NCBI GenBank assembly: GCA_022478985.1
Contig: JAKSZP010013325.1
Location: 84,649-148,648 of the forward strand
DNA: 64,000 nt
Source of the DNA: Massospora cicadina
Lineage: Eukaryota; Entomophthoromycota; Entomophthoromycetes; Entomophthorales; Entomophthoraceae
Reading direction: 5' to 3'
The notes under the pieces are model-generated. The model worked only from the letters and a program-made list of their open reading frames with translations. It searched no databases and was not told the origin of the DNA. Positions within the stretch are counted from its first letter, which is position 1, and the number at the start of each line of letters is the position of its first letter. A program made the translations under genes and the position numbers. Below are positions 23,940-36,308 of this stretch, piece after piece.

Positions 23940-25320
23940 TGCGTTGAATAGGGAGGCAACAAGAAGGCTGGTGATTCCCTTAGGCTTCATCATCTCCTTA
24001 AACACCCTTCTAGTTATTCCTATCAACTCATTTGTAGCAGGAAGGACTAAAGGAATGGAATCATAAGTGGATAGGCTGTGCCCCATTTCTCATCCACTAC
24101 ATGGGCTAGATCGCCCATACTGATGATGGGCACAGTCACCTTATAAGTCTTCATTTTTGGTTCTGTAAAAATATCCTCCCTGTTCAGGAATAGCGGCTGA
24201 TAACAGGGCTTACATTATTCATTTCTTTTTGAACAGAAGGTGCATCTCTACCAAAAACCTGTGTAAGCGTTAATTCTTACAAACCTTAGGCAACTTGTTA
24301 GCGAGTATGGTTGAAACCTTCTGGGATGGACAAGAGCAAAAAGGTGGGATTGGTAAAAGCTTCAACTAGCTTCTTACATCTATTGCAATCCTTTGCGTTC
24401 ATCCAGATAATCTTATATTAGTGCAAACTCTTTCAGTCAACCAAATACTGAATTGAGCAGCGAGATATCAGAGAAATTAAGATTGCTTCAACTTTGGAAT
24501 TCTGTAAATTTTCCGCCTCTATTGTTTCAGGATTGGATGGCTTTTCACCCTTGAGTGGAGAAAGCTGGGAAGCAAGAAAAACGTTATATTGCTTCTAATA
24601 TAGTGTAATGTCTCACGGAAAGCCATACTCTTAATATTCTTTTCTATCACCTAGAGACCCAAAATGCTTGCTTATGAATTTCTAGAAGATACCTTAATCA
24701 CTAACTGGCACGTTCTAACATAATGATGTAGCCTCATTTAAACTCATAGGTGTGGAACTATTTGCAATTTGCAAACTTCTTATAGGTATTTAATACCTTT
24801 TGCTACATGTTTTAAAACTAGGTTATAGGTATCGCATATTTTCAGAAGGCGTGCCTCATATGCAGTAACTTCTGAGTGAAGGTGAGTACTAACATGGAAG
24901 TATGTGTTATACCCTAAAGTAGCTCTAATTGAGAGAATCCTTTGGTAGAGTGAGCTGCAATAATTTAAGCAAATCTCACCAAGGGGAGATCAGCAACCCA
25001 AGTGTTTTGATTAGCGTAATCATAGCAGTGAGGATACTGCTCTAGAATCTGGTTTCCCTTTTTTATTTTGCTATCAGGCTTTTGGATAATAAAAGGTATA
25101 ATATCATGTCTTTATCTTGTACACTGGATAATTAATTGACCTTATTAAGAGATCTACACATCTTCTAATTTCCAGATGACCCAACTCTGGGGGTCATGGG
25201 ATTCTTTAATCACTCCATAGCCAAGAAGGGAAGGTATTTTACCTCTTTTAGTAAATAGAATCATTCCACATGTCAGAATCACCCTAGTAGGCGTGAAGCC
25301 TTGACTTGGGCTTGCAAAAC
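23940..25320 (-). pseudogene. pol: Chromovirus integrase with C-terminal chromodomain, decayed
   Basis: Read on the minus strand. At about 25285-25240, VILTCGMILFTKR matches the second Asp region of the integrase core, with the Asp lost. At 25055-24970, NQILEQYPHCYDYANQNTWV then ADLPLVRFA is an unbroken, typical Ty3 chromovirus block. At about 24740-24680, YKKFANCK and GYIIMLERAS fit the GPY/F domain. At about 24490-24345, VEAILIS, QYLVD, a TGA for an expected Trp, then IIWMNAKDCNRCKKLVEAF matches a chromodomain. Chromodomains tether integration to modified histones. The 5' pol and the LTRs are not visible. About 23940-24340 is unassigned tail. Confidence 0.75.
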
Positions 25321-25546
25321 ATTTATTTAATTAAACAATTTTGGCTATATTTATTATTTATATTACATTATTGATTTGGATTAACGCCCAAAAAAATTAA
25401 ACCTAATTTTATATAGCATTGAACAGTTAAAAGTGAAAACACAGTTAAAAAAAACCAGGATGAATCAAAGTTTTCTTTCCTGTAATGATAACATTAGCTA
25501 TTATGACTCAATCAAAACAGAAATTTTTGATAATCACACAGGAGAG

Positions 25547-27020
25547 ATGGGCGCATTCAACAAAAATCAATTAAACTGGGCAAAAGCTATAACAAACAAT
25601 AGACAAAATGGTGTGCAAAGGGCAAGCTTTGCCCTGGAGGGGGACCAGGAACCAATGCTGCCAAGAAACCACAAACTGATCCACCTCCCAATTTTTGGAG
25701 TTTACCATGAAACACAACCAGTATATGGAAATCCAGTACAACCAACCCCTTTCAAAGGTAGAGCAAGGGCTCTGACTATACCTAGGGGTTGTGTCACCAA
25801 CTCTGAGGGAGAAAGTGTGCAAGGAACAGATCTCCGTCTTTCCCTATGTGGTGTATGTGAACATGGAAACAGTATAAAGAGGCTATTTGGATTAAGCTTT
25901 TTGACTGAAGAAGATGCAGACGCTGCCACAACAGTATGTTTCAAATCTGACCTCCCTGATGGCAAACAAATTGTGCGCACCGTGTGCACTAGATGGAACA
26001 AAGTGAACACTTTTTTCATCTCCTTTGACTTGCTCCCCACCAACCTCCCCATAAGAAAATTGAGGAGGAGCTCTGATCTGGACTTAAAACTATTGAGTTA
26101 TTAAACAGTTAGAATTACAATGATTCCAATTGATGCCAATCCTGTATGCAGGAAAGGAAATCACATAATCCACCTGATTTCCTGAGTTGGCTGTGTATCT
26201 CACATGAATTCCTCGCGTAGCACAATTTTACCTCCCAGATGGGAAGGTTTTAGAGCCATTACGCATCACACCAGAATGTGCACCGCCAATCTGCAACCAC
26301 TGCACCGCATTGGGGCACAAGAAAAATGCATGCCCAGTGAAGGAGGGAATCATGGCCTCAGAATTCTGTGATGATGCCATGGACAAAAATGACGAAGAAC
26401 TTGACAAAATGATAGATGCCAATCACGCCTTCCAACGTGGATAGGATGAGCACTACCTAATCATAGACCCAGTAACACACAAAGAATGCAAACTGCTGCT
26501 GAAGGCCCGCAAGCAGGAAGCGGACAAGGTGGCATCACTCAAAGCCTCCGTCATCACCCCAGCAAAATTCAGGAAGACATTGAGGAAACAAGCCGAGTCA
26601 ACCAATCATAACAAGATGCCCAAGCTGAGGAGGCCATGGAGGAAATTATCTGAGTCACCCAATAAGAGCAGTACGCCCAGAATGAAATTTTTTGACAATG
26701 TGATTGAATTACCCTTTGACATCAAATTAAGTGAAATTAGCAGAAAAATCAGCTCCATTATTGGTGAAAAAGTAGGACTTAATCCTCTAAAATTTTCATA
26801 CCAAAACCGCAGAAACAAATCAGCTCACTGCACCAATCAACCAAGGGTCGCAAGTGGAAGAATATGCTGCAAATTCTAAAAACTGCAATTTTCATGAGAA
26901 ATTGACTCAAAGTATAGAATTGGACAATAACACAGAATCTACTGGCCCTATGATATGAATCAGGACCAGTAATAAAGGACGTTGAGTGTGGGCTGGGTGG
27001 CCTTCCAATTGCTCCTGAGG
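25547..27020 (+). pseudogene. LINE-A copy 2 ORF1 (CCHC RNA-binding protein), decayed
   Basis: The first 186 codons from the ATG at 25547 are open. This ATG is chosen because it follows the ~80-bp 5' leader shared with the minus-strand copy. Conserved parts include LTEEDADAATTV and TVCTRWNKVNTFFISFD, which match SKKAADEAAAV and TKCTRWTKSNQIFLTFD in the minus-strand copy. At 26292-26333 an intact knuckle CNHCTALGHKKNAC (C-x2-C-x4-H-x4-C) is followed by an acidic, then basic, tail. There is a break at about 26100-26260. Confidence 0.75.
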
Positions 27021-27036
27021 CGCTACGGGCACCTCA

Positions 27037-30000
27037 TTGACAATAGGGACGCTAAACATTGTGGGAGCCAGGGCTTATATGTCCCATGCCAAAAAGCTGG
27101 ACTTCCTGCGAAAAACCCCTGTAAATATCTTGGCCATCCAAGAAACCCACTGTCTACAAGGGGAAGTAGAATCCTGGTCAGCCAGGGTCTCCCATTCCTA
27201 TTGGTATGGAAAACACACTGTGGGGTGGTCGTCAGAAATAAAAAAAACTAAAAATTACAAACTCCTCCTAATATATGCACAGCTGAATCCTGGTTGCAAT
27301 GGTTGTAAACAAAGAGGACATGATCTTGATAGCAAGCTTCTACGCACTGTGCACTGCAGCTGAGAGGGTTCAATTACTCAAAAACTATCCTAACACTCGC
27401 CCTCCTACCTGATACCATTCTACTGGGTGACTTCAACTGCTGGGATACCTCCAACATGAACTGATGGCCTAGTACCAAGGAATAATTACCAGGGCACAAA
27501 TAGTTTTGTGTAATGAGGCATCCCTAGGCCTACATGATACCCTCCTCCCAGGTTACCAATTCTTCCCAACATGACCTACCCCAACGCATGTAAGAAAACG
27601 CTCATTTCAATAGTCGCTTGACTACACCCTCAAACCAAAAACTCACTGCTTGAACATTTCCAAATTAGCAACAAAAACCAATTTCTCTGATTAAAACTAA
27701 TCTTGAGGCAGCTCTCACCAGCCTGAACTCCCACTCAGGCGTCGACCTGGAGGAAGCTACACTTGAAAACATAAAATTGCCCAAAATATCCAACTGGGTC
27801 AAACATGAGGCCACAACCCAGAATCCACAACCCCATTAATATCGGATCCCATTGAACCTAGGCAAATTTCAAAACCTAACTAATAAATAAAACTCATCAC
27901 ATCGCGTCACAAAGTACACCGCTGACATAGCCACAATCAGGCGCACCTTGGCAAAGCTGGACCTCCCCAAACTCAATGCCCCAAATTATGAATACATCCC
28001 CAACTGGGGAAACAAATGGGCGGAAATATCAGCCCGCCTAAAAGCTCACATTTTTTTGAACATCATCACATAATTAAATTACCAAGGAAAGTAAGTTCAT
28101 AAGAGAATAAAAACCTGCTCAACATACTTCTTCCACCAATTTCATTCTTGCAGCAACCAGCTTATGTTTACACAGGTCTGAAAAGTTGATGGCACCATGG
28201 CAACTAACCAAACAGAGGTCAAAACGGAAGTACACCGCTACTACACTGAACTATATCATGACACCCCAATGGACCCCCAAAAAAGAAAGATTTTATACAC
28301 ACCGCCAGAATACAAATCACACTGTTGGACTACAACCTCCTAAACATAATAACAAAGGAAGAACTCTGGGATACAGTCCGCAGTGCACCTCAAAAAAATG
28401 CCCAGTGCCGGATGGGATACCTACGAATTTTATAAGAAATATTTCAAGCGAATCGCCCACCTCCTCTTAGCATCCATGAACCAGTGCCTGCTGGAGACAC
28501 GTCTCCTACCTGGTGGCCTGGACTTTTATGTCATAACCCTGTATGAAAAGGGTGGCAAATTCGACCTGGCCAACTGGCGCCCAATTGCACTCTCTAACAC
28601 AGATATAAAGCTACTTAGAAAATTTTAGCATCAATATTAGGCACAATAGCCTTCAATATCCTGTCACCCAATCAATTTGGGTTCATATTAGGGTGTTCAA
28701 TATGAAGTAATATACACTCCGTCGCCAACATATGTCAATCCAAAGCATCTGGAGTTCTGGTATTCCTAGGCTCAGAGAAAGCATATGACCGCGTTAGCTG
28801 ACCATATTTGAAGGAACGCCTGGGTGCCTTCAAGCTCCCACCTGTATTCATTAACTAGGCGATGATCCTTACAGAATCCTCATCCATGGCTGTATGCGGC
28901 CCTGGCTTTCTATCCAACAAGATCACACCAAGCAGAGGGCTCAAACAAGGGGACCCTCTCAGCCCGCTGCTGTACATTGTTAGCTTTGATCCACTCCTTC
29001 GTGTTGCTGACTCACGCCTTATGGGCATAATCGCACAAGCCAGTCACCAGTCAAGATACTAGCCTTTGTGGATGACTGCGTGACAGGTATAGATAACAAT
29101 GATGCCTGCCAACTGAAACAAACACTAGAGAAATATTCCATTGTGAGCAACGCATCTCTCAACAAAAGGAAAACAGAAACATTCCTCTTAGGAAAGTACA
29201 TCAAAAACTGGGCTTTAATTCCAAAACCTCACAGCCCCCACAAAGTAACAAACCCTCATCCTCCCCTTCGCATCACCTCCTTCAATCAGCCCTGTCCTCC
29301 ATCTTGGATATGGCTGGATACAGGAGGGTACACCAACGAGACAATGGAGAACAACCTACTACAGCGGATGACCAACCGTGTAGTCTCCTTAATGGAATAT
29401 ATTTAGGATTAACAGGGAGAATAAGAGTTGCCAACTCACTCACTCTTCCAATGCTTTAGTTTCCTGCTCACGCAATATCCTTCTCACCTACTTTCATATC
29501 CTCAATCCGAGCACTTATCCAGGAATGGCTGTGGCCAGGGACCCAACCACCTGTTTAGGTGAAAACACTCTTTGGTCCACGTTCCAGTGGAGGCATGGGC
29601 CTAATAGACTTTGAGGTCCATGCCAACTGTATACTGGGCACTTGGATAAAGGAAGTGCTTGCCCCAGACCTCATGCAACAACACAGGTCCATAGCAGCGA
29701 AGGCCAACTTTACACAGGCGCTAAAATATCAAACCCACATAACCTTATCCAGCCTGCTCACATACCTAGCAAAATACCCCACTGCAGTGGGCCCTCATTT
29801 GTCTCCCACACTTCAAACACCTCCTCTGCACCATTAAACACATGGGGTGGTCAGTCACGCTCACAGGCAATAGTTAGGGAAGGGGCAGGATCTGAGTCCA
29901 CTTCACGCTAAGGAACCCAGAGGACAACCCCCAGAGGGACACACATGATGTGGCCCCAAAAATAGCAAGAATTGACTACCTGGATGCTCTATACATCCCG

Positions 30001-30332
30001 CATGACATCACAACGCAGAAGGCAATATGGAGGCTAATACATCATTTTCTCCTCCAGCCAAGGGTAAGAGTTAACACCTGGCGCTGCCTCAGAAGAATCT
30101 ATAGTACAGAGCAGCTCCAGCTCTCTCCATGTGGAGTGCGCAGTGTGTGGAGAGGATGGCACCCTACACCACCGCCTTGAAGCATGCCCCCCATCAAGAG
30201 CCATATGTCAGGAAGTTGCGCGCCTGCTTAAGATCCAAAATAACCAGGAAATTTCTATCTCCAGGAGCCTTCTCGCGCTTCAGCTTGAATCCCCGATACC
30301 ACTTACCACCGCTCCTTAATAGTAACCATCAA
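27037..30332 (+). pseudogene. LINE-A copy 2 ORF2 (endonuclease-RT), 5' part to the F insertion
   Basis: The start IGTLNIVGARAY is at 27040. The endonuclease keeps LAIQETHCL (27130-27156; the Glu is catalytic) and GDFNCWD (27427-27447). RT runs about 28370-29210: LPGGLDFYVITL, NWRPIALSN, KAYDRVS, QGDPLSPLL at 28950-28976, and FVDDCVTG at 29065-29088. The C-terminal finger CAVCGEDGTLHHRLEACP is intact at 30137-30190. Three Trp codons have become stops (TGA at about 28696 and 28799, TAG at about 28857). Reading continues at 36857 after element F. Confidence 0.85.
30328..30332. repeat. Target-site duplication of element F, left
   Basis: ATCAA lies just before the LTR. The right copy at 36852-36856 is ATCGC. 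In the uninterrupted LINE-A copies the codons here read Val-Ala-Ile-Ala-Met, so ATCGC is the original, and the left copy has two substitutions. Confidence 0.7.
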
Positions 30333-30886
30333 TGTTATAAAATTGGACGGTATCGTTAAGTTCCACCTTATTGTTTGTACAGGTTAAACCTATGAACAAC
30401 AGACAGATGTGGAGATCGTCAGTCCTTCAGACACACTTGATAATATACTAAATTTAGGAGCAATCGCCCCAATGACTCTTTATTCTTTTTAATAAATACA
30501 GTGACCTTTTGCTGTTCCACTCTCTCTACTATTAACAGCTTCCTTCTCTCAATCGCCCATCTTGCTTATATACAGCAGTTTTAGATGATACTGCTCTCAT
30601 AGCTTGGACTATTCTATAATGCCAATTCTCCTCAATTTTGGCTTTTTATTCTTTAGCTCTCTATCGCCCTAATTATAGGCAATTAAATTCGTATTCGTTG
30701 AATGTCAACATTGCCTTATCGCCTTATTACCTTATTTAGAGGGGATCCAATAATAAACCATTATATCCTAATATTGCCTCATCTTGAGGCACTCAAATAA
30801 TTGTAACTAATGTCATGTTCGGCAGATTCTTTTCAATCTGCCCTAATGTTCTAAGATTATCATCCAGTCATGCTGAAATCACGACA
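30333..30886 (-). repeat. 3' LTR of element F
   Basis: 554 bp. It aligns over its whole length with 36309-36851, including AACAACAGACAGATGTGGAG, the TCTCTCTACTATTAACA block and ATCTTGAGGCACTC. Differences are many and mostly transitions. Confidence 0.9.
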
Positions 30887-30899
30887 TTACCCCCTCTTT
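30887..30899 (-). promoter_or_regulatory. Polypurine tract of element F
   Basis: On the minus strand it reads AAAGAGGGGGTAA directly before the LTR start TGTCG. This primes plus-strand DNA synthesis. Element H ends with a similar GAAGGGGGTAA followed by TGTC. Confidence 0.7.
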
Positions 30900-31960
30900 G
30901 ACTGGATAATAAGGCTCATATTGCTTGTATAGTCAGAGGAACTTTGCATGCGCTCAGTTAATAATCTGACTACTTGTGGGGTCCTTGATGGCATATGCAT
31001 TGACCCCAGTTTTCTCTATAGCTTCAAATGGACCAATCTAAATACTGGCCATCTTGTGTTTATGGCTTGACCCAAGTTGATCATGGAAGAGAACTATATT
31101 GCCTTCTTTAAATTGTACCGACCTGCTATGATGTAACTGATTGGAAGCCTGATTCCTATTTTTTGGCTAAGATGAAGGAATATGCTTCAGTTTGTAATTT
31201 TATCAGAGTGTGAGCAAGGTTGGTCAAATAGTGGTGGGGCTTTATTCCACCAGTGTCTTCTATACACAAATAAAGTAATGCCAGAAGAGCTGGATGTCAG
31301 CTGTATAATAGTTGGAAGGGGCTTTTCCCCATGGCAGAATGGTAACTAATATTATAGGCAAACACAGCAGTGGAAAGGAGGAGGCTCCAATTGGAAGGTC
31401 AATCTGTTACTAATTCTTATAGTATGTTCACCAAGGTCCTATTCACCTGTTTGACTATTCCATTGGACTCAGGGTGTATGGAGTCATCAGAACCCCGCAG
31501 ATGCTCATAAGCTCATTAAGTTTTGGGAGGATATGCAAGGTGAAGTTGGTTCCATTATCAGTGAGATTGAATTGATGGCAGCCATGTCACTGAATAATGC
31601 ATTCCATTATGAACTTGGCCACTGTGACCATCCCCAAATCCTGTATTGGCCGCACTTAATCCACCAGGTCAAGTGGCCAATAGCCATTAGATTGTACTTA
31701 CACCAGTTAGCTCCTGTTGGCAAGGGACCAACGACATCAAGGGAAACCATATGCCAAGCAAAGTGTGGTTTTATGACCCAATATGAAGTCTTACGGCGGA
31801 ATGTCTTCTCCACTTGGCACTGATGTAAACAGGTAATGGTTTCAAGCACATCAAAGCTCGTGCTTTCCCAATAGTATTGAGGGCGCAACAACTCCATTGT
31901 CTTGCACACCCCACCATGTCCGGCTGCCCTGTGGGCGCTCATAATAATTCCTGGTCATGC
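30900..31960 (-). pseudogene. pol: Integrase of element F, decayed
   Basis: A 111-codon open frame (31607-31942) carries the zinc-binding N-terminus: HRAAGHGG (H-x4-H), then KTMELLRPQYYW, then CLHQCQVEK. The core start is VSLDVVGPLPTG. Near the end, about 31000-30960, GPFEAIEKTGVNAY-like sequence is a GPY/F module across frames. Stops break the rest of the core, and the catalytic Glu is not clearly seen. Confidence 0.8.
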
Positions 31961-32159
31961 TGAGGGTCACAGAAAAAGTTACCATAGAATTGCCAATCTA
32001 ATTATAAAGTTCCTCATTTCGTTGGAAGGCATATGTTCACATCTTATTCAACGCTTTAATCGCTTGGGGCAGTTCGTCATCATATTTTCTATTGAGCATC
32101 TTATCATACATTACATCACAGAGGTCTACTGTCACGACAACAGTTGGCAGTTGAGATAA

Positions 32160-32700
32160 ACAGTCAGCGTTCTGATGCTTTACTCCTGGGAAGTGAAGGA
32201 TCTCAAAGTCATAAGCCTGCAGCTTAAGAGCCCATCAAGCCAAAAGTCCTTCAGGCTCTTTGAGGTTCTGCAACCCCATAATGGCGCGTGATCTGTTACA
32301 ACTTTAAGCTTTACACCATGCAAGTAGACTCTGAATTGCTTATATGCATAAATCCCACCAAAAACTTCTACTTGGTAACTTTATAATTATTCTCATGGCA
32401 GTTCAAACTTTGACTACAGTACGCTATGGGATGCTCCTATCCCCCATCGTCATTTTGAGAAAGTATTGACCCAACAGTGGAAAGGGACGCATTTGTCTGA
32501 GTTATAAACTACCTGTCAAAGTTTGGATAACGTAACACCGGTGCACTGGTCAGTGCCATATGAAGTGTATCAAAAGTATATTGATGACGTTCCATCCATT
32601 CAAAAACATTATCCTTACTTAACAAAACGAATAGTGGCCCCCAATACAGCTAAAGTTAGGGATGAAGCGCCAGTAGTGACTGACCATTCTAAAAAATATA
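32160..32700 (-). pseudogene. pol: RNase H of element F, decayed
   Basis: The end of the domain reads ALKLQAYDFEILHFPG then KHQNADCLSQLP (about 32245-32160), a standard Ty3 RNase H block. The same words occur in element G (ALKLQAYNFEKVF), which links F and G. Confidence 0.8.
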
Positions 32701-32779
32701 TGTATGTCGCATTTACTATTAGATGTAGTCATTTTATGGATGGCCTCCACCTGTGTCAGCTGTGGTTTCAGCCCTTAGA

Positions 32780-33480
32780 GTCTACCAAAAACCCCAGGTT
32801 TTCCAACTGATCTTTGAAGAAGTTACATTTTTGAGGTTTAATTTTGATGTTCGCCTCAGCAAGTCAGCAGAATACTGCTTCCAAATGATCGAGGTGCTCC
32901 AAAAATGGCTAAGAGAAAGTATTAATATCATCGAGTTATACAATGAAACATGGCAGCTTAAGGTCACCAAGTATAGTGTGCATGGCTCGCTGAAACAAGG
33001 CTGGGGCATTACACATCCCTTGATGCATCTGAGTCAGTTGAAAAAGGCCTTTGGAGGTGATTATGGCGCATTTTCTTGTTCTTCCATGGGTAGCTTGATT
33101 TTCCAGTAACCTGATATTAAGTCCATCGCTGAAAAATAATGGGCTCCCCTATCTGATCTAAAGCATCGTCAATACTTGGCAAAGGGTACAAGTGTTTTTG
33201 TAGTACTATTGAGCTTCCAATAGCTTAATTACTACAGGGTTGGTGTAGTTCTTTTTTTACAATCAGAATGGGAAAAGCCCAGGAACTCTGAGATGTTTTG
33301 AGCATCCCTTGCTCTAGCAACCTGTCAATTTCATTATTGACAAAGTCTCTCGCTGCCCTCAATCAGCAGATCAGCCAAGACTTTATAGAGGGATGATCTT
33401 CTGTGTCTACTCAATGGACCACCCCCTGAGCACACCCTAAATCATGATCATTAACAGCAGATCTCCCTTTGTACTTTTGT
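32780..33480 (-). pseudogene. pol: Reverse transcriptase of element F, decayed
   Basis: Blocks in order: QSSWAFPILIVKK, then YFSAMDLISGYWKIKLP at about 33160-33110, RAMHTILGDLKLPC, and the catalytic site at 32928-32939. There the two Asp remain, but the Tyr codon before Leu is now TAA. Later, EHLDHLEAVF and CNFFKDQLENLGFLVDSKG are typical of the RT thumb. Confidence 0.85.
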
Positions 33481-33489
33481 AATAAAGCT

Positions 33490-33910
33490 ATTGCTTTGTC
33501 TTTTTGTTCTTCTGATAGCCCTATTAGATTAATTCGTGGTACCACCATCATTATGCCAGCCAGTGCCTCAACTGGTAGACCAAATTCTTCCAACAACCCA
33601 AAATCGTGAACCTCATGGACCTCTTCTATTAGAGTCAAATATAAATATGCTACTATTTAGTGTCAGCGGATTTGCATTGTTAATTCTGGAGGTCTGCTAA
33701 CAGAACCTTAATCTCTCCATGGCCCAGAAGTATAATCTCTGAGCCACATAAGGCTCAAACCATGTTTGATGATAGAGCCCGATGTTTTCCCCATTTAAAC
33801 CATCAGACACTTCCACTCTAACTTTGTTCGTTAAAAGTTGATGTCCAGAAGGAATATATATGGGCCCTGCAGCTCGGAGAGGTATCCCTTGATATTTATA
33901 TATCTGCGGG
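33490..33910 (-). pseudogene. Linker domain of element F, diverged dUTPase-like
   Basis: Across frames it reads GPIYIPSGHQLLTN, then HGEIKVLLADLQN at about 33727-33688, then AYLYLTLIEEVHEVHDFG. This is collinear with the A and C domain: HGEI-K-V-L-L stands where A has RSI-N-I-L-L, and AYLYLTLIEEV where A has RELLIPIKDI. The DPDY core of motif 3 is not present. A 75-codon open frame (33411-33638) follows into the RT N-terminus. It may be a non-dUTPase linker of the same fold. Confidence 0.45.
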
Positions 33911-34206
33911 GAAGAGCCAAGTCTTGTTTTATTGTTGATAATAACGAACTGCATCACCCAATCCCTATATTCAAGCTTGATATGGCTCATGTGCACTAGA
34001 TCCTTCTGCAATCCACTAGAGGGGAAGTAAATTGGGATCCAGTGTCCCAGAATGGCGAGGGTCTCCTATGTCATATTAATGACAGCCCCAAAATGATGCA
34101 GGAAAGTGATTCCAATTAGCAAGTCGTAGTTTTTGTTTGGTAGCACAATCGTCAGAGCTATGACAACTATGCACCCAAAGCGCAGAGGTAGTGTACTGTA
34201 AGCTCC

Positions 34207-34575
34207 CTATGAGTTGATGCTTTCTGCTCCAGAAATTCCATACACCATTTGATGGTCCACATCAGACTTTAACGTCAACCTCGCCATCAACTTAGTGAAA
34301 ACTATGTTGACTAGAGCACCAGTATCTATTAAAGCGCGAACTCTATTTTTTGCTACAAAAATATCACAGTATATACACTCAGAAGAATAAGAATATTGAC
34401 AGTTTAACATATGAACATTTATGGGATCTCTTTTTTCAAGAAATCTTATTATCGCCTCACCAACTTTGGGATATTCTTTAAAAATGGTGTCTACTGGAAG
34501 GGCAAAGTTTACTCCTTTCAGATTTGGCGCATCTGCAGCAGAGTCCAGTTTGTCTGAGGAAACTTGATTGAGCAT
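34207..34575 (-). pseudogene. pol: Aspartic protease of element F
   Basis: A 122-codon open frame on the minus strand. The active-site block reads RVRALIDTGALVNIVFTKLM, with the catalytic D-T-G intact. Upstream residues PVDTIFKEYPKVGEAIIRFLEKRDP suggest the region linking nucleocapsid and protease. It is among the best-preserved domains of F. Confidence 0.75.
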
Positions 34576-35179
34576 CTGACAGGCATTCAGCTTAAGTTGT
34601 TCTAGGGATTCTTTATCTGACGCAGCCTTGGCTTGAGCTCATGTTACTACGTTCACTCCTATAACTGGCTGCTGGTAGAAAATTCCATCATCATACTGAG
34701 GGACTTCCGTGGATATATTACTATTGATTCAGTGACGTTTTGGGTTGGAATCACGGAGGTAGAGGGTCTTGTCTCTACTCCGCTCCATCTTTTCTCTGTT
34801 AGTAATGATCTTGGTGTATGTAGGGCACACGAGGGTTATGGCAGAATTTTGCCAGATGTCCAGGGCGGCCACATTCAGCACTGCTAACCCCATAAGAGCC
34901 ATGTCCTTGATTGTCATAAGAGGGTCCAGGTCAGAGCTCGTTTGGGGTCATTTGGCGTAACCAGGCCCAGGTTGGTAAGATGATTGCTGATGTTTGGTGT
35001 AGCTAGATCATAGTTGGTAGGTAGGTTGCTAACAGTTTTTGTGACTAGCCCATGGACGCTGATTGAACTGTTGAATATAATTTGTCCAAGGACAAGGCGC
35101 AGAGTTATAGTAAGGCTGAGCGTTGCTAGGCGGAATGTGAGTTGGACAAGAGTATGCTCCTGAATAAGAGGTACAGTAG

Positions 35180-35950
35180 AGATGGTAGTCTTCCATTCCA
35201 TATTGGTGGCAGAAAGTTAGGGGATATGTGATGCAAAAACTATACAATTTTGAGCAGGGGAACGTCGTAATCCAGAAGTGGTGAAATGACATTGTGAAGC
35301 TCTCAATATGAATTCACTGCAGAGGTCATGGCAATGCACACGTCAGCATCCACTAAGTACCCTGCCCCAATAAGCACATGAACTTTCATTGTAAATAGAC
35401 TAGCAAACTCCAGGAGAGTCTCATTTCGCCAGAATCCAATTGTTAAGATTTCCACTTTCCGCTGTGACATCTTTGGAGTACCCCTGAACAGGAGAAGCAT
35501 GGTATCTTTTACATCCGTATAGGTAACAGAGCTACTTGGGAGGCAACAGGTGACTTGATTGGCACTCCTGACATCTAAGTCAGATATCAACAGTTTAGCC
35601 ATTCATCATTCAGATGCACCTTCTGCTGCAATTAACCATTTGAAGAAACCATGGATATTCCCATTTCGATCAAATGGAGGTAGTTTCTTGATATTAACCT
35701 CCTCATCCATTTTGTGGATTTTTAAGCCATACTGAGGAATGGGTAGGGATCTAAAAGCAGTTTTCTGATGAGAAGATGGACCAGCGGAAGTTGGGATGTC
35801 TGCCACTTCAGGTGTAGCATGGCCTTCTGCCTTGGGCGGCACTGCCATTACTTGAGGGAATGGGAGTTCTGACTCATATCTATATCCAGCACTACCATCC
35901 TGGGTGTAGTAGCTCTGACCAGCGTCATATTCTTCCTTGTATGATGCCCC
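35180..35950 (-). pseudogene. gag: gag of element F, decayed
   Basis: Two open frames (35606-35848 and 35303-35602), separated by a stop, give a Gag capsid. The first reads LPPFDRNGNIHGFFKWLIAAE. The second reads MAKLLISDLDV then YTDVKDTMLLLFRG and LLEFASLFTMKVH, a retrotransposon gag pattern. Near 35190-35230, FCHQYGMEDYHLYC looks like a nucleocapsid knuckle with one Cys changed to Tyr. The first frame is the better start candidate; its exact ATG is not fixed. Confidence 0.65.
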
Positions 35951-36299
35951 CCTTGTGGTTCATCCTTGTCCCAGAGAGAAGACTAAGAGGCACTGGTCAA
36001 TTTCTACTCTGCGCACTGCAGCCATTTGGTAGTATCATTCAACCAGTTGGCAAGTTCCTTGTTTTGTTGTCCCAAAATCGACATTTGGCTAAATGTGCTA
36101 TCCGCTGGTACATGACAGCATCTCATTCTTGAAGATGTTCATCCTGTTTTTTGAGCACTGTGTCTAATGTAAGTTTGAGTTCCTCATAGCCAGCTGGTGA
36201 TTGTTCTGTGGAGATTCCCCAGCAACACAGGCTGTGTAAGACATGACTGGCGACTGGAGATTCGTGGTACTTATTGGTTGATCAATGGGCCCCTGAATT

Positions 36300-36307
36300 G
36301 AGCACCA
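36300..36307 (-). promoter_or_regulatory. Primer-binding site of element F
   Basis: On the minus strand TGGTGCTC follows the 5' LTR after one base. It is identical to the octamer of element C (9943-9950). Confidence 0.65.
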
Positions 36308-36308
36308 C

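Noticed and set aside
25571..26052. Minus-strand genes opposite LINE-A ORF1
   Set aside because: The frames are antisense shadows of a clearly coding plus-strand ORF1 with a CCHC knuckle.
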